The notes: generated by a model not told the origin, from the sequence alone. Positions 21,970-34,577 are shown, counted from the first letter of the stretch. The stretch: DNA of 64,000 nt from Bathynomus jamesi (GCA_023014485.1 JAJOZX010000089.1:1151501-1215500); one strand, 5' to 3'. Translations and numbers: made by a program.

Positions 21970-24900
21970 CAGTACGTAAAGAATGTGGAATGTACGCCTC
22001 CATAATTATCGGTATGGTACGTGCTGTACGTATAAAACTATACTCATTACAAAATAAAGGCTGGTCACTATTTGTAACCTTGTGTGTATATCGCTGATAG
22101 ATTCAAAGAATACAGTGTACAGTAAAGCTAGTCATACGGATGTTTGCTACTGTACAATTAATGTAAGGATGTTATGAACTTCTTTAACAGCGAAAAAGTT
22201 CAGTTTTGATTTCGTGAATGTTAGACATTGGCAACACATTTATAAGATCTCAGTCCCGTTCCTTGCTTCAGTTCTGCGGCAAAAATCACTCAAAAACGAA
22301 TTTATTCTCTTTATATGAAACTATATTACACCAACTATCTATCCATCTGTTTAACTGCCTATTTATGTCCTTCATTCCCTTCCCAGTTAAAATGAGGGTC
22401 GTTTCGTGCTTTGAGTCTCCAAGCAACGCGAACCTTTCTGGGGTTTCGCTTGTCCATATCAATGAGTGATTTTCCCCTAATTTGGGCGAAATTTTGCCCT
22501 CAAACCCTTGCGGAGGGTAAACTTCGCGGAAAGCGAAAGTAATGCGTTTAACGACGTCAGTTCCATTTAAACGTCTTCTGTAATAATTCCGCGATTTTCC
22601 CATACATTTAAACACACACACACACACACACACACACACCACACACACACGAAATTAAACGTACGAGGAAAATGAAATGATTGAAAAATGTAAATGTAGC
22701 AATGTTCCGAAGTAAGGATATCCTCATAAAATAGAATAAAATAGAATTTATAAAAACATTTGTCAAGTGAGAATCTTTTGTTCAAATCTTTAAAACAAAG
22801 AATGATAGAAGAGACTTAAAATACCGTTCGATACCCACTTTACGCAAGGGTTAGTGTTTTCTACGCTATGAGATACCAATCTGCCACGAAAATACACACC
22901 TGTCATGTAAATAAAATGTTTAAAAAGTTAATGAAACCAAGTTTGAAGTTAACAACGCATATCAAAATGCTTCAAGAATCTCTCACACAACCAACAATTT
23001 AGGTTGAACCTTGAATAGTTACTCCAAGTTACTTTGAGTGCCTTCAAGCGCTTTCGAGTATTTCAAGGACTTCAAGTGTGCTTCACGTAACAGAAAAGAT
23101 GATACTGGAACTTTTGGAATTCCCGAGTTTGAAGACTGGAATAAGTGGACTCGAAGGAAAATGATGATTAATTCCTTCGAAACAAGACAGCTTCAACTAT
23201 TAATTACCTTCAAGCACTATTAACAGACGAGACTAGGTCAATCCCGTCGTATTTGCGTACTGGAACTGAGGTATTCTGGAGTAAAGTGTACTTTTGAACA
23301 TATACCACGAGTGTCTTAAATTCGCTCAAGGGTAAATGTTCTTCATAAAAGAACCATTGAAGAAATATAATTCAAAATACTTTGTCGTAACTGAAAAATA
23401 TTTAAGTAAAGATTACGAATTATAAGATAATATAAATAATATTTTAATTTTATAGTCGGTTAAATATATTACATTTTCTTCCCATCAAACCTTCTACACC
23501 TTTTCGTACTCACTCAGGGTTGGTGTTTAGAGTTTATCTTCTGTCCATTTCTTCTCCGGGGGAGAGGGGACATCTAGGGGGATGTTCTGGGATACGGTCA
23601 AATTGGATCAAATCAGATACGGTAAAATGAGAATACCGAAACGCTGGAGTGGAATTGGAAAGAGATTTGTCGGGAGGAGTCCTGAAAGGAATCCAATTGT
23701 TCAGTACATCTGAACAAATCCATCTCAATGGCCCTACGAAGAAGAAAGACTAAGTTACCAAACACCTAACTATCCCAACATCTGTCGTCCTCTGGCGACA
23801 TTCTTGTTCGTATTATCACATTTTTAGCATTGAATACAATGAAATACATAAAAAATTATAATAAACTTACTTGGGCATTACTACATAAATAATTAATTAA
23901 TAAAATAATATGCATAAATAATTAATAAAATAATACACGTAAATAAATAATCTACTTACAATTATTGGTTATGAACTACGATGAAACTTTAATTTAGCTA
24001 CAATAAACAGCTACAATTCAAGAAAAAAGCCGCAATTACAACGCGAAAATATTTTTATAGGAGAGGAAACTCTAACCCCTAACTCTATCTCTCATCAGGA
24101 GGAGATTGTAGAAACCAATCGACCAGGGAAGTACTCCTCTGGGGGACATTAGGCAGGAGACAATGAGTGCTGGAACTCCCGTTTCTCCTCTCACTGTCCT
24201 CCCTAGCTGATCTTTTACCGTGTCTCATCTTCCCTGTGAGTAGTCCACCATGCTCTCAAACACACACACTTCTCCCTCTATTTTCCACTACACATACACG
24301 CATCTTACGCACTACACATTCTTTTCAAAATTAAAATGCAAATTATTATTAAGAATAATAATTGGATTTTGGCTCTTTTTCTCTTTCAATGGGGGAGGGG
24401 GCGTTTCTGAGGGCGTTCGTCCTTGACCCTTCAGTCATGCACAAAAAAAATTGAAGGCAAACGAGAGAGAATAATAATTAAATTTAATGTTTAAGAGAAC
24501 ATTGCAAAAATATAAATTAAATAATTTAATATATTAAACATGAACATTTAGTATTCTAAATAGCGTTAAATATTAGCATTAAGTATTCATTGAAGATTAT
24601 GCTAGAAACCACAATGACTAACTTCTAATTAATATGAAGGATTGTAATTTTGAATGAATCTTCGCGTATATTACATGTATATTCGTGCAGGAATGTAATG
24701 TTTCAAATCACTGTAAATGGATAAAAGGCCGTGTACAATTTAATAAAGTTTATAAAATTTGAAAAAGATATGAAGGGAGGAAATGGGATTTCACACCCAC
24801 AGTAGTGGGGCCAAGAAGAGCATCCGTAGAAGATACTTAAAACAACAATATATATTGTAACAATTGATTACTTAATCAAAGGCTAATTAGCTTATAAATA

Positions 24901-25949
24901 AATTGTTCATGAAAACAAAGTGAAGGGGCCAAAATGGCTGCTCCGTCTTTTTTCGTTTCTGAAAGGAAGTTTTATAAATTCTTAAGTACATGAAATTAAA
25001 AACACATGCATGTAAAATACTCATGTAATTTAGGAAAAAAGACATGAATTCAATTGTCTATTTAATTTTATACGATTTCAAATAACAATTATGAAGGGGC
25101 AAGCTACACAAAATTAAATTAGGAAGAGAAATAAAAAAATCAATTGTGAAAAGACATGTGGGTTCCCTCGCTTCACGCCAGACAAAGCGGAGAAGACGCT
25201 ATAAAATTGAATGTTCATTCATGTAAGGGAAACTGCATTCAGGTTTGAATTGTTAGACTTGAAAACATGTTACAATTACATCTTCTTTTCTAAAGGTTGA
25301 TAATTCTTAAAAATAGGATGAATCAATTTAAGAGAATCTTATTTGGATATGTAACAGCAGGGGGTCATAGGGCGAAAAAAGAAGTTATCATATATTAAAT
25401 CAAATCGTATTAAAACAGCGAACAAGAATGAAATTTATATCAAATTACTCTTTACCTATTGCCGAATAACGTAGCAAAAATTGTTAGTTAAAAGATGGGA
25501 GTAATATGTTTATTAAAATAACACTCGAAGTGACAGGCACCAAATGAAACAAGGAGAAGCAACCATCCTCGTTGGGGGAGATTAGTGCGCCTCTGAAGTT
25601 GAAACGATAAAGTCATAAAAAGACTCCGTGTGAAAGTTGAAGTAAAAGTCACAAATTAGTTCACCCTACAATTCAACATAAAGAACATGTGTGGTTCACT
25701 AAGTTGAATAAGCTCAAACAAGTCTTCCCCTATAAAAGTATAGAAAACGGACCTAACGCGAATAACCCTTAAAGCGAATGAACTGGCTAAAGTAATTCAA
25801 ATGCAAAATAGTCTTCCCTTAAAAATTTAACGGAAGAAAACGGAGACACTCCGTGCTTTCTGGTCGTGTCCGTAAATTCTCAAGAAGAGAATGTTTACCA
25901 CAGTCAAAAAGGAAGTAGGTGAACAATATAACTAAGGTATGCATTAGAC
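21970..25949. other. 4-kb AT-rich stretch without recognised genes or elements
   Basis: Only short spurious frames, a (CA)n tract at 22612-22650, and many A/T runs. No terminal repeats, domain-like protein text or splice-bracketed exons were recognised. It may hold old, diverged repeats or host intergenic/intron DNA. Confidence 0.5.
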
Positions 25950-26617
25950 CAGTGGTGCTCAAACTTATGAAAATCATGTGCTATTTTATGCCATTTTTCC
26001 AAAATGCAAAACGTAATGTGCCACTTTGACTATGTCGAATAGGCTTAAATTAATATACTTTTTTATATTGTACAAATAAATTGCATTATTAGTAAAGTAA
26101 TAAATGTCGTGTGTATTTTATAATTATATTTTACGTTTTCTTTATGGTACCTACATTACAAAGCCTTGTGTACTTGCTTCCCTCCAGCCAATTTGTCAAA
26201 TATGACACACTTAACACATGAATGATTCTTCAGTAACTGAATTTTAAATTTTATTTCGCAAGCGCTCCAGGCAGTCTTAGAAGAGTTGCCAATTACCACC
26301 AAAAATTCTCAAATTTCTTGCTTACGCGAGGGCATTCTGAATTCAGGCTGTTGCAGCATTATAACCATTGATTTCTTATTTGCCTTGATGAGTGTCCATG
26401 TGCCATCGTCAGAGTCACAATGTGCCAGGGTGTTAGCACCCCGGCCCCTCCCCTTCTCCTCCCCCTTCCATGTCAGAAATGAAAACTAAAAAAATGTTTT
26501 TATCGAAATGCGTATGGTATAAAGAAAAATCATGCACGGACTGAAAGGGTTAAGGACCGGTTCTGCGAACTCGGGAAATTTTAGGAACCGGTGCGAACCG
26601 GCTGAATGCCACCACTG
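25950..26617. mobile_element. hAT-like non-autonomous element(s)
   Basis: The left end CAGTGGTGCTCAAACTTATG and the inverted right end CAGTGGTGGCATTCAGCCGG have hAT-type CAGTGG termini. The right 250 bases share ACCGGTTC, AAATGTTTTTATCGAAAT-like and TTTTCATTTCTGACAC-like blocks with the MITE at 34635-34857. The two ends may belong to different hAT families, so this could be two fused remnants. Confidence 0.6.
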
Positions 26618-27199
26618 GTTGTATACATTATAATTGAAATAAGTACATTTGAAACCAGATAGAATTCAAATAATTCTATGAAAATGTATTATGTACCTGG
26701 CTAATACAGTCAAAAGGCCGGGTAGAGAAACAATTGTTACTCTAAAGATAATTCAATCAAAATTGTGGTATGTATGCGTTCATTCATTTTTAATGGACTT
26801 GCGTATTATAATACGGCTGTATTTAGTTAAATAACTACCAATTGTAGATTAAACTGTCTAACAGTCAAATTTAAATTGCTTGTGCTTGTTACTTAATTTT
26901 ATTATTATTAAGTGTCTTCCCTAAAGAAACCAAAATTTATCACTGTCAACAATTTCATTTTTGCAAAGTTGTTTTGAAATTCTGTGACGAATACATTGTT
27001 TTTGTAAAAGGCTTTTCAGTTATTCCCCCTACACGGATTGACAGAGAAATAAGACTATACGAGTATAACAAGTTATATATATAACCTTGGGTTAAACTTA
27101 TATAAGGTGGTTTAAAAGAAAACACGCTAAAATAAAAATATAAATCATACAATAAATGTAAAATATAAAACCACATCATATAACTATATATACTGTATA
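26618..27199. other. AT-rich spacer, probably including the LINE E 3' untranslated region
   Basis: Lies immediately downstream (minus strand) of the LINE E stop. No independent gene or terminal repeat seen. Confidence 0.4.
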
Positions 27200-27238
27200 T
27201 ATATACACCTTGTTTGGGTTCCGTGCGTCGGTCTTTCT

Positions 27239-29136
27239 TCACACGAAGGTCAAGCTGGTGGCCCCGCCTCTAGTCCTGGCTTGGTGGAGGAGCGAGTTGC
27301 TCTCTTGCGCTCTCCATCGTACATAGCCAGGTACACCCGGCTCATCTGGTACCGTCCTGAGCCAGGCATCTAGTCTTCTCTTGAAGACTTCAACTTTGAC
27401 CCCTGTAATGTTTCTGAGGTCCTTTGGAAGCTGGTTGAAAATTCTTGGCCCCCTGACAACCAAGCTATTTTCCTTCAGAGTTGAGGCGGTCCCTTGTCGG
27501 GCCTTTAATTTGGGAACATTACACATTCTGCCTTTCCTATTTTCCAGCGTTGTCTGGGTGGTAATTGGGTTTTGTTTGCGGTTTGGTACTAGTTTTTCGA
27601 TAATTTTCCATATGTAGATTATAGTATACCTCTCTCTTCTTCTTCTTCTTCTTCTTCTCTCCAGGGAGTACATATTTAGTTTATGTAGTCTTTCGGAGTA
27701 GTTGAATTCTTTGCAGTCATCAATCTTGGCTGTAAAATATGTCTGCGTTTCTTCTAGTTTATTAATTTCTTCCTTTTTGTACGGGGACGTCAAAATTGAG
27801 CAATATTCAAGTTTTGGTATGATCAGTGTTCTTAGCAGGGGAATCATTACTGTCTTGTCCCTCCTTTTGAACGTTCTTAGTACCTGTCCCGCGACTCTTT
27901 TTGCTTTGTTTATTGCTATCTGATTTTTTGTCTCGAATTTGGCATCTTCGGTCATTATTACCTCCAAGTCGACCGCTTTCGTGCTTCTCTGAATTCCTTG
28001 TCTATCTGGAGCATAATATGCAGTCTTTTTAAGTTCCTCATTTCTACCATATCTCAAGAGCTGAAATTTCTCGGTGTTAAAAGTCACATTGTTGTCTTCT
28101 GACCATTTGTATATTTTGTTTGTCTCTCACTGCAAGGCCTCTACTTCGTTTGCATCGCTGATTTTTCTGCTGATCTTTGTATCGTCCGCAAATGATGTTA
28201 CTATACTGTTGCTGTTTACTGCACTGTCTATGTCTGTTAGCATGATAATGAACAGGAGTGGGGCCAGCACTGTACCTTGTGGTACTGAGCTGCGTACTTC
28301 CGATTCTGATGATGATACACCTTGAATTTTGACCACCTGTAGTCGATTTCTGAGGAAGTTGTAGATCCATTTTCCTACTTTGGCGGTTATTCCCATATAT
28401 TTCATTTTATGTGCTATTATACCATGATCGCATTTGTCGAAAGCTTTAGCAAAATCCGTGTATATGACATCATAGTTTTCATTGCCTTCAAATGCATTTA
28501 GGATATTTTATAATGCCCTATAAGTTGTGATAGGCATTATCTTCCTGATCGGAGTCCGTGTTGATTTTCGTTGAATCTTTCCAATGTCTCCAAGAAGTCA
28601 TAGATTTTCTCTCTGTCTATTTCAAAAATTTTGGTGAGGTGGAACGGCAAGGACACTGGTCTATAGTTCTTTGCTTGAGAGTTATCTCCTCCTTTATATA
28701 TAGGGACGATGTTTGCTCTTTACAAGATGCTCGGTATTTCCCCCGTGTCTAGGGATCTTCTTCATATCCAGTATAAGGGTGCAGCTAGTTCATTTTTACA
28801 GTTTTTAATTAATTGTGCGTTCAATTTGTCCGGACCTGCAGCTGAATGTGATTTCATTTGTCCTATAGCTCTCGCTACATCTTCTGGGGTAAAATCAAAG
28901 TCTGTTATACATTCTCCTTACAATTTCTCTTTGAAGAATGCATCTATGTCAGGTATCGCTTTGTCACTTTTTGGGGTACTGAATACCGATTCATACCGAT
29001 TTCAGATATTTCTTTTAGATCGTCTGTTAGTTCATTATTTCCTTTCCTTAAGGGCCCGATATAGGAGCGCGAGTTTTTGTTTTCCTTTTCGCATAACCGT
29101 AAAAGTATTTTGGATTTTCCTTTATTGCTTCTACCG

Positions 29137-29140
<4 letters not shown>
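27239..29140 (-). pseudogene. non-LTR retrotransposon reverse transcriptase, LINE E
   Basis: Leftward from 29140: AIEAIKENPKYFYGYAKRKT-like linker (AVEAIKENPKYFYGYAKR as written here), then decayed frames. VIYTDFAKAFDKCDH lies near 28470-28430, then GITAKVGKWIYNFLRNRLQV, a VPQGTVLAPLLFI block and catalytic FADDTKIS (28127-28405). Finally a long open frame (28087-27239) holds VTFNTEKFQLLRYG, FKRRDKTVMIPLLRTLIIPK, LEYCSILTSPYKK, an Arg-rich run from a CTT-repeat expansion, and VPDEPGVPGYVRWRAQESNS at the end. The last frame (282 codons) is intact; the rest is frameshifted. Fragments of the same family lie at 36548-36655 and 44690-44750. Confidence 0.85.
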
Positions 29141-29170
<30 letters not shown>

Positions 29171-29174
<4 letters not shown>

Positions 29175-29415
29175 TTAAACTGCAAACACGCAGTATAATT
29201 AACGTAAAGAACGACGCTTGTATAGGAGAATATTCCGCGCAAGATGAGAGCGAGAGAACGAAAAAATGAAAAATGATGATAAAATGAGGTAACCACCCGG
29301 GTGGTTACCTCATTTTTTCATTGTTTCGTTCTCTCGCTCTCATCTTGCGCGGAATATTCTCCTATACAAGCGTCGTTCTTTACGTTATTATACTGCGTGT
29401 TTGCAGTTTAAATGT
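29171..29415. repeat. palindromic tRNA-derived SINE remnant
   Basis: Inverted arms (AACTGCAAACACGCAGTATA to GTAACCACC) meet at CCCGGG near 29297. The arms equal the tail and 3' tRNA-like part of the element at 29500-29640, so this is a head-to-head duplication that lost the anticodon half. The same arrangement, with the T-arm preserved, sits at 43390-43637. Confidence 0.7.
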
Positions 29416-29499
29416 ATATAATGTACGGCATGCGGGAGGTGCCCCCTTGGGGCATTGGTTTCTGCGCGTATGTAGGGGAATTACGGCATTTGATTGAGT

Positions 29500-29638
29500 G
29501 AGGCCCGTGGTGTAATGGTTATCATATCTGACCGGCAATCGGAAGATCCCGGGTGGTTACCTCATTTTTTCATTTGTTTCGTTCTCTCGCTCTCATCTTG
29601 CGCGGAATATTCTCCTATACAAGCGTCGTTCTTTACGT

Positions 29639-29640
<2 letters not shown>
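29500..29640 (+). repeat. tRNA-derived SINE, head plus tail
   Basis: The head contains the A-box-like TGGTGTAATGGTTA and an anticodon stem TCTGA/TCGGA enclosing CCGGCAA. It then reads AGATCCCGGG directly into TGGTTACCTCA, so the T-loop (B box) is deleted here but present in the 43.5-kb copy. The tail matches the arms of 29171-29415. It ends at a TA tract (29640-29695). Confidence 0.7.

Positions 29641-29696
<56 letters not shown>
29640..29696. repeat. (TA)n microsatellite
   Basis: Near-pure TA tract immediately after the SINE tail. Confidence 0.95.
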
Positions 29697-29698
<2 letters not shown>

Positions 29699-30499
29699 AC
29701 ACGGCGTATTGCCAGGGTCAGGGAGAACTCTCGGGAATCGATTCCTTATGAGGTCATAGAGGATTCTTTAGCAATTCCAGTTCCATTAAGACAATCCTGT
29801 CTGTAGAGAAGGAGTGAAAGGGACACTAAAATCAACGATGATGGAAGCAGGAGGCCAGGGGATACGCTGTAATGAAGAAGCGCCCAACGCCGCTGGCCTC
29901 TGTTTAAACACCGGATGACCCTTCGAGGCCTCAACCTTGGAATCGTAACTCGCTCCTACTTCTCATAAGAACTTTCCCATACCTATGACGCACCCTTTGA
30001 CATCCGGTCTTCCAATATATAAGGAGGAACCCGAAGCTTGAGAAACAGATTTAGGTAGAGCGGGGTCTCAGACGAATCTCCGGGCTAAGGGAAATTCAGT
30101 CCGTTAAGTGGAATTTGGTATCGGTTTGTATCGTGTGTAAGGAAATTCGGGCTTGGAGTTTGACTGTAGGAAAGGCAGTAGACTCGGGTAACAATTGACT
30201 TATACATTTAATATTTTTAGAACTAGAAGTTAAGAACTATTATTTGATTCTTTAAACCTTACTTGAGTCATTAACATTATGTGAATAATAATTTAATTGC
30301 TTAAATTGATTAAAAGAATAACTACCGATGCGTTCCTTCGACAACTGAAGCCTAAAAGAACTCTTAAACGAAAATATTCGACGTTCTCTGCGATTGCGGT
30401 AGGATCAGACATTGAGACGGTCCCGCCGTTCCTGGAGTACCATATCATTACCTCTTGGAGAATTCATTCAATTCACCAAGGGTGTATGATATCTGGTGT
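29697..30499. other. unassigned stretch with a TATA-like core, possible LTR remnant
   Basis: TATATAAGG at about 30017-30025 is followed by a transcribed-leader-like region. The stretch ends at TGGTGTCAGG, reminiscent of sequence next to a retrovirus-type primer site. No partner repeat or coding region was found, so the LTR reading is speculative. Confidence 0.25.
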
Positions 30500-30700
30500 C
30501 AGGTGGTGTAGTGGTTAGCGTCGCTGACTACGAATCTATCGGCCCTGAGATCGAAACCCGGTGACGGCAGGCGGCGCGCAGCAAAACCCAGCTGTTCATC
30601 CTTCCATACAATAAAGTGGTTGGTAGATAAATGGGTAGCCTAGTGGTTAAAACGCTGGGCTGCTGGTGGGGCGTGGTTTGGATTCCGTGTTAAAACTGTA
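30500..30700 (+). repeat. dimeric tRNA-like SINE
   Basis: The first head (30500-30570) has TGGTGTAGTGGTTAGCG as A box and GAGATCGAAACCC as B box. The second head (30632-30698) has GGTAGCCTAGTGGTTAAAAC and GTTTGGATTCC. They are 60-odd bases apart on the same strand, with ACAATAAAGTGG between. Two pol III promoter-like modules in tandem suggest a dimeric SINE. Confidence 0.6.
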
Positions 30701-31110
30701 TGTCTAAAGTGGAGTAAAGAGCTTGACCTTCGTCAGAAAGAACAATTCGGGCGGAAGAAAACCAAAGGTAAATATATTATATAATACAGTAATATTAATA
30801 ATAATAATAATAATAATTAGCAGTGTACAAATGTATTTTAACTATAATACTTGGCATTAATTAAGAAAATCCCGAAAAAGCAAACGTAGTCTTAAAAGTA
30901 AACGTAATTTTCCCAAGTTTTATCAGTTGTTGTTTTCGGCGAGATTTGTCTGAACTTCTTCAGACTTGTTGGGACTTGTTTGACCTTCGACAAACAGACA
31001 AATAAAACACTTAGAAAGATAAACGAAGTTTCAGTGAAAGATTGATTAACGTTTGCAGTTCCTCACCTGGTCGGGCCTCCCCACACACACACACACACAC
31101 ACACACGCGC

Positions 31111-31843
31111 GCGAGTTCTGTTCAAAAAGTATTCGGACAGGGTGTTTATTTTGAAAACAAGGTCACGTTTTGAGTTGACTGTGCTAAACATGTCTCTGCA
31201 TGTCGAGACAAGTTGACTGATAGGGTTGCATTTCATTGTGTAGCGTCAGTCCACTGTGCTGAGCCGATAAAGTTAAACGTGTTTTGTTTCGCCGCGATTT
31301 CTTTCGATGAGGTCGGTTTTTTATTTTACTCTGAAGGTGTGCATCATGAATATGCTCCACAGGGACAAATAATCAACAAGGAATTTTACATTGAAGTTTT
31401 GAGACTTCTACATGAAGCAGTTCGGAGGAAACGGCCGCAGAAGTGGGAGTCCAGGGACTGGATGCTTCATCACGGTAACGCGCCATCTCACTGGTCGCAA
31501 CTTGTCAGGCAATTTTTGGCCAAAAATGCTACTCCCCAAATACAGCAGCTTCCATATTCGCCGGATTTGGCTCCATGCGACTTTTTTTTTGCTTCCGAAG
31601 CTCAAACAAATATTGAAAGGACACGGATTTGATGATGTTGAGACCATTAAAAGACATTCGACGGAGCAGCTTTTGGCCATTCCGAAAAGTGGTTCCGAAA
31701 AATGTCTTCAACAGTGGCAGGATCGTTGGGCAAAGTGTGTGGCTTCAGAAGGAGTGTACTTTGAGGGAGATTAAGCCCCAAACCTTGTAAATACCTATTC
31801 TGTCTATAATCGCATCAGTCCGGATACCTTTTGAACAAACCTC

Positions 31844-31846
<3 letters not shown>
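31111..31846 (+). mobile_element. internally deleted mariner
   Basis: The left end GTTCTGTTCAAAAAGTATTC and the inverted right end GGTTTGTTCAAAAGGTATCC match imperfectly. Only the C-terminal catalytic half of the gene remains. It is bordered by (CA)n on the left and (TG)n(TA)n on the right. Confidence 0.75.
31330..31774 (+). pseudogene. mariner transposase, C-terminal half
   Basis: Reads VHHEYAPQGQIINKEFYIEV, HHGNAPSHWSQLVRQFLAKN (the catalytic aspartate expected before NAPSH is G or H here), YSPDLAPCDFF (third aspartate). After a slip in a T run near 31590 it reads LLPKLKQILKGHGFDDVETI, LQQWQDRWAKCVASEGVYFE and a stop. Mariner family, catalytically dead by frameshift and by the missing N-terminus. 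Confidence 0.85.
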
Positions 31847-31900
<54 letters not shown>

Positions 31901-31908
31901 ATATATAT
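31847..31908. repeat. (TG)n(TA)n microsatellite
   Basis: TG block then TA block directly after the mariner right end. Confidence 0.95.
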
Positions 31909-32050
31909 ACTTGCTGAAACACATAACGGGCTGTAACTCGGAAACAAAGCGATTTCGAGCATATGTTTATATAAACTTTTTTCATTGTTTTCAGGTTCTC
32001 AGTCCATCCTGAAAGTGCGTCTCACATAATGAAACACCCTGTATATATTG

Positions 32051-32595
32051 TGGCGTATCAAGTAGGTTACTATAATTAATGAATTATATTGAAATGAGTA
32101 ATTAGGGGTCACCAGTGTCGGATACAGCCCAAACAAACAATATTGATTAGGTTGATTGATAAAATGAGTTTTCTTCCTTTATTAAACAAAATAAACTATT
32201 TATGAATGAGACAAATAAATGTTGATTGTTACAATTGAAATTAATGCGCACTTGAAATAATGACTTCAGTATTAATAACGCGCGAGGTAATGATTATTCT
32301 TTATATAAAGTTAGGTGAATGACACCAGGCCAAAATGGGGCCTGCACAAATGAATGTTCACATGATGGAGGCTTTTGTGTGTCACTGATTCTTCGGAGAG
32401 AGAGGTTGAGGTGCGATGTCGGCGTCCTACTCGAGAAGTCCTTGTAATGAGGTTGAGGCGTGAAGCAAGGCATAAGGACATGCCTTGAATGAATCCTCGC
32501 GATGTAACATCATCTTAGTCGTGCTTGTGTGACGTCATCTTGGTCGTGTTTGTGTTGATGGAACATTGCTAAAGTATTTGAAAACATCTCTGCCA
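32051..32595 (-). mobile_element. candidate solo LTR
   Basis: Read leftward it starts TGGCAGAGATG and ends TACGCCA (TG...CA). It has a TATA-like CTTTATATAAAG (32299-32310) and an AATAAA on the minus strand (32178-32183). GGTGACCCCTAATT follows near the 3' end, a phrase common at the R/U5 end of Gypsy/BEL-type LTRs. No internal domain or second LTR is present. Both sides are AT repeats, so no target duplication can be read. Confidence 0.45.
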
Positions 32596-32621
32596 CTATA
32601 TATATATATAATATATATATA

Positions 32622-32659
<38 letters not shown>

Positions 32660-33155
32660 CTGTATATATATATATACACACACAGTAATTTAGGGTGGTC
32701 TAAAAAGAAAGTTTTTAAATTCTTCATTCCCACCTTCTGATTCGGTTCCTATGTGGTGTAGATATCATCCCATGCAAACAATTATCTCAATTGAAAAATG
32801 ATCATAACTGGTCCCGAAATGAACTGAAATATTATATAGATACTCTGTATATTTTTTTCGTATTCTGTCAGTAGTGGTCATGTTCAATTATTAACTGATG
32901 ACTAAGCCTACACAAACAGTTTTTCTCTTTGAGGTAAATAGTGTGATGATTTTATGATCCTATCTTCCTAATTTTTGAAAGGTACTGGGTGCAGGACGCC
33001 CTGCATATGTTGAAATCTTGCGTTGTATTTCGCGACCTCTAAATAATAAGCAATACTCTTCAATTTTGGTCTGTTCTTTTGGCAATGGAACATAATGGGA
33101 GGGTGGGAAGAGGAAAAAGAAAAAAAAATTTGGGTTAATTGTGGTGAACCACCCT

Positions 33156-33193
<38 letters not shown>

Positions 33194-33364
33194 TATATGA
33201 GTTACGTTCGCTTCTGTTCAGTGCTATCTTTTGTATCACTTTCTTCCTACATGCAAAATAGCTACTATTTTGTTAATGTTTTTTTGGAGTTGTTTAGGAT
33301 AAGTTAGGTAAGGTTAACCAACCTAACCAAAGCTAATCTAAAATAAAACAAAACAAAAAACTGG
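32574..33364. repeat. tandem duplication, unit 1 (791 bp)
   Basis: Begins at GTATTTGAAAACATCTCTGC (the end of the LTR candidate) and runs to ...AAAAAACTGG. The next base restarts the same sequence. It contains a TA tract, a 468-bp MITE and its right flank. It is almost identical to unit 2. Confidence 0.9.
32690..33157. mobile_element. MITE related to the 58998-61684 transposon, copy 1
   Basis: The ends TTAGGGTGGTCTAAA and, inverted, TTAGGGTGGTTCACC are flanked by TAAT on both sides (32686-32689, 33158-33161). A subterminal GCGACCTCTAAATAATAAGC matches GCGACCCCTAAATATTAACC near the right end of the 2.69-kb element. No coding sequence: a non-autonomous relative. Confidence 0.8.
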
Positions 33365-33384
33365 GTATTTGAAAACATCTCTGC

Positions 33385-33450
<66 letters not shown>

Positions 33451-33941
33451 TGTATATATATATACACACACAGTAATTTAGGGTGGTCTAAAAAGAAAGT
33501 TTTAAATTCTTCATTCCCACCTTCTGATTCGGTTCCTATGTGGTGTAGATATCATCCCATGCAAACAATTATCTCAATTAAAAAATGATCATAACTGGTC
33601 CCGAAATGAACTGAAATATTATATAGATACTCTGTATATTTTTTTCGTATTCTGTCAGTAGTGGTCATGTTCAATTATTAACTGATGACTAAGCCTACAC
33701 AAACAGTTTTTCTCTTTGAGGTAAATAGTGTGATGATTTTATGATCCTATCTTCCTAATTTTTGAAAGGTACTGGGTGCAGGACGCCCTGCATATGTTGA
33801 AATCTTGCGTTGTATTTCGCGACCTCTAAATAATAAGCAATACTCTTCAATTTTGGTCTGTTCTTTTTGGCAATGGAACATAATGGGAGGGTGGGAAGAG
33901 GAAAAAGAAAAAAAAATTTGGGTTAATTGTGGTGAACCACC

Positions 33942-33978
<37 letters not shown>

Positions 33979-34150
33979 TATATGAGTTACGTTCGCTTCT
34001 GTTCAGTGCTATCTTTTGTATCACTTTCTTCCTACATGCAAAATAGCTACTATTTTGTTAATGTTTTTTTGGAGTTGTTTAGGATAAGTTAGGTAAGGTT
34101 AACCAACCTAACCAAAGCTAATCTAAAATAAAACAAAACAAAAAACTGGG
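33365..34150. repeat. tandem duplication, unit 2 (786 bp)
   Basis: Repeats unit 1 with only a few single-base and microsatellite-length differences, ending at CTGGG before unrelated sequence. The duplication includes the LTR end and the MITE, so it postdates both. Confidence 0.9.
33478..33945. mobile_element. MITE related to the 58998-61684 transposon, copy 2
   Basis: Copy carried by tandem unit 2. The left flank is TAAT as in copy 1; the right flank has lost three bases (TATA). Confidence 0.8.
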
Positions 34151-34479
34151 TGTGTAAAATCCTAAGGTAACATGAAGTAGTAGCAATTTGACTTCGAATT
34201 TTTTAATTAAAATCTTAACGCGAGTGTAATTCGAAAAAATAATCGTTGTATCCGATAAAAGAGCGCATTCTCTAAACTTTTTAATGATACCTACCTTAAT
34301 ATAAGCGTAAGTGATTAAAAATGTGAAAAGACAAAAAAAGTCGCATGTAGGAGCTAATGTAACTCCAATGACCACCGACGAAAATGTAGGAAGAATTTGC
34401 GCTCTTATAAGTAAGCATATATACTGTGTATGGAGTATTATGCTCGAACAAGCACAATTTTTCATGACAATAAAGCCAC

Positions 34480-34553
34480 CCCCACCATGGTTCGAACCCA
34501 CCACCTCATGAGTAGAAAGTGAGGGCGTTAGCTACTGCACTACAACGAGATAA
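34480..34553 (-). repeat. tRNA-derived SINE head
   Basis: On the minus strand TGTAGTGCAGTAGCTAACG serves as A box, and GGTGGGTTCGAACCATGG contains a consensus B box (GGTTCGAACC, 34490-34500). The spacing fits a tRNA of about 73 bases, but the acceptor ends do not pair, so this is a SINE or tRNA pseudogene rather than a tRNA gene. Confidence 0.6.
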
Positions 34554-34577
34554 AATTTAGCACAACCTGTCGTATAT

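Noticed and set aside
22218..22648. Overlapping frames of 83 and 120 codons on opposite strands
   Set aside because: No domain-like text and one ends in CA-repeat-derived residues; no gene called.
32690..33945. CRISPR-like or satellite array suggested by repeated blocks
   Set aside because: Only two long units in tandem with different microsatellite lengths; this is a segmental tandem duplication.
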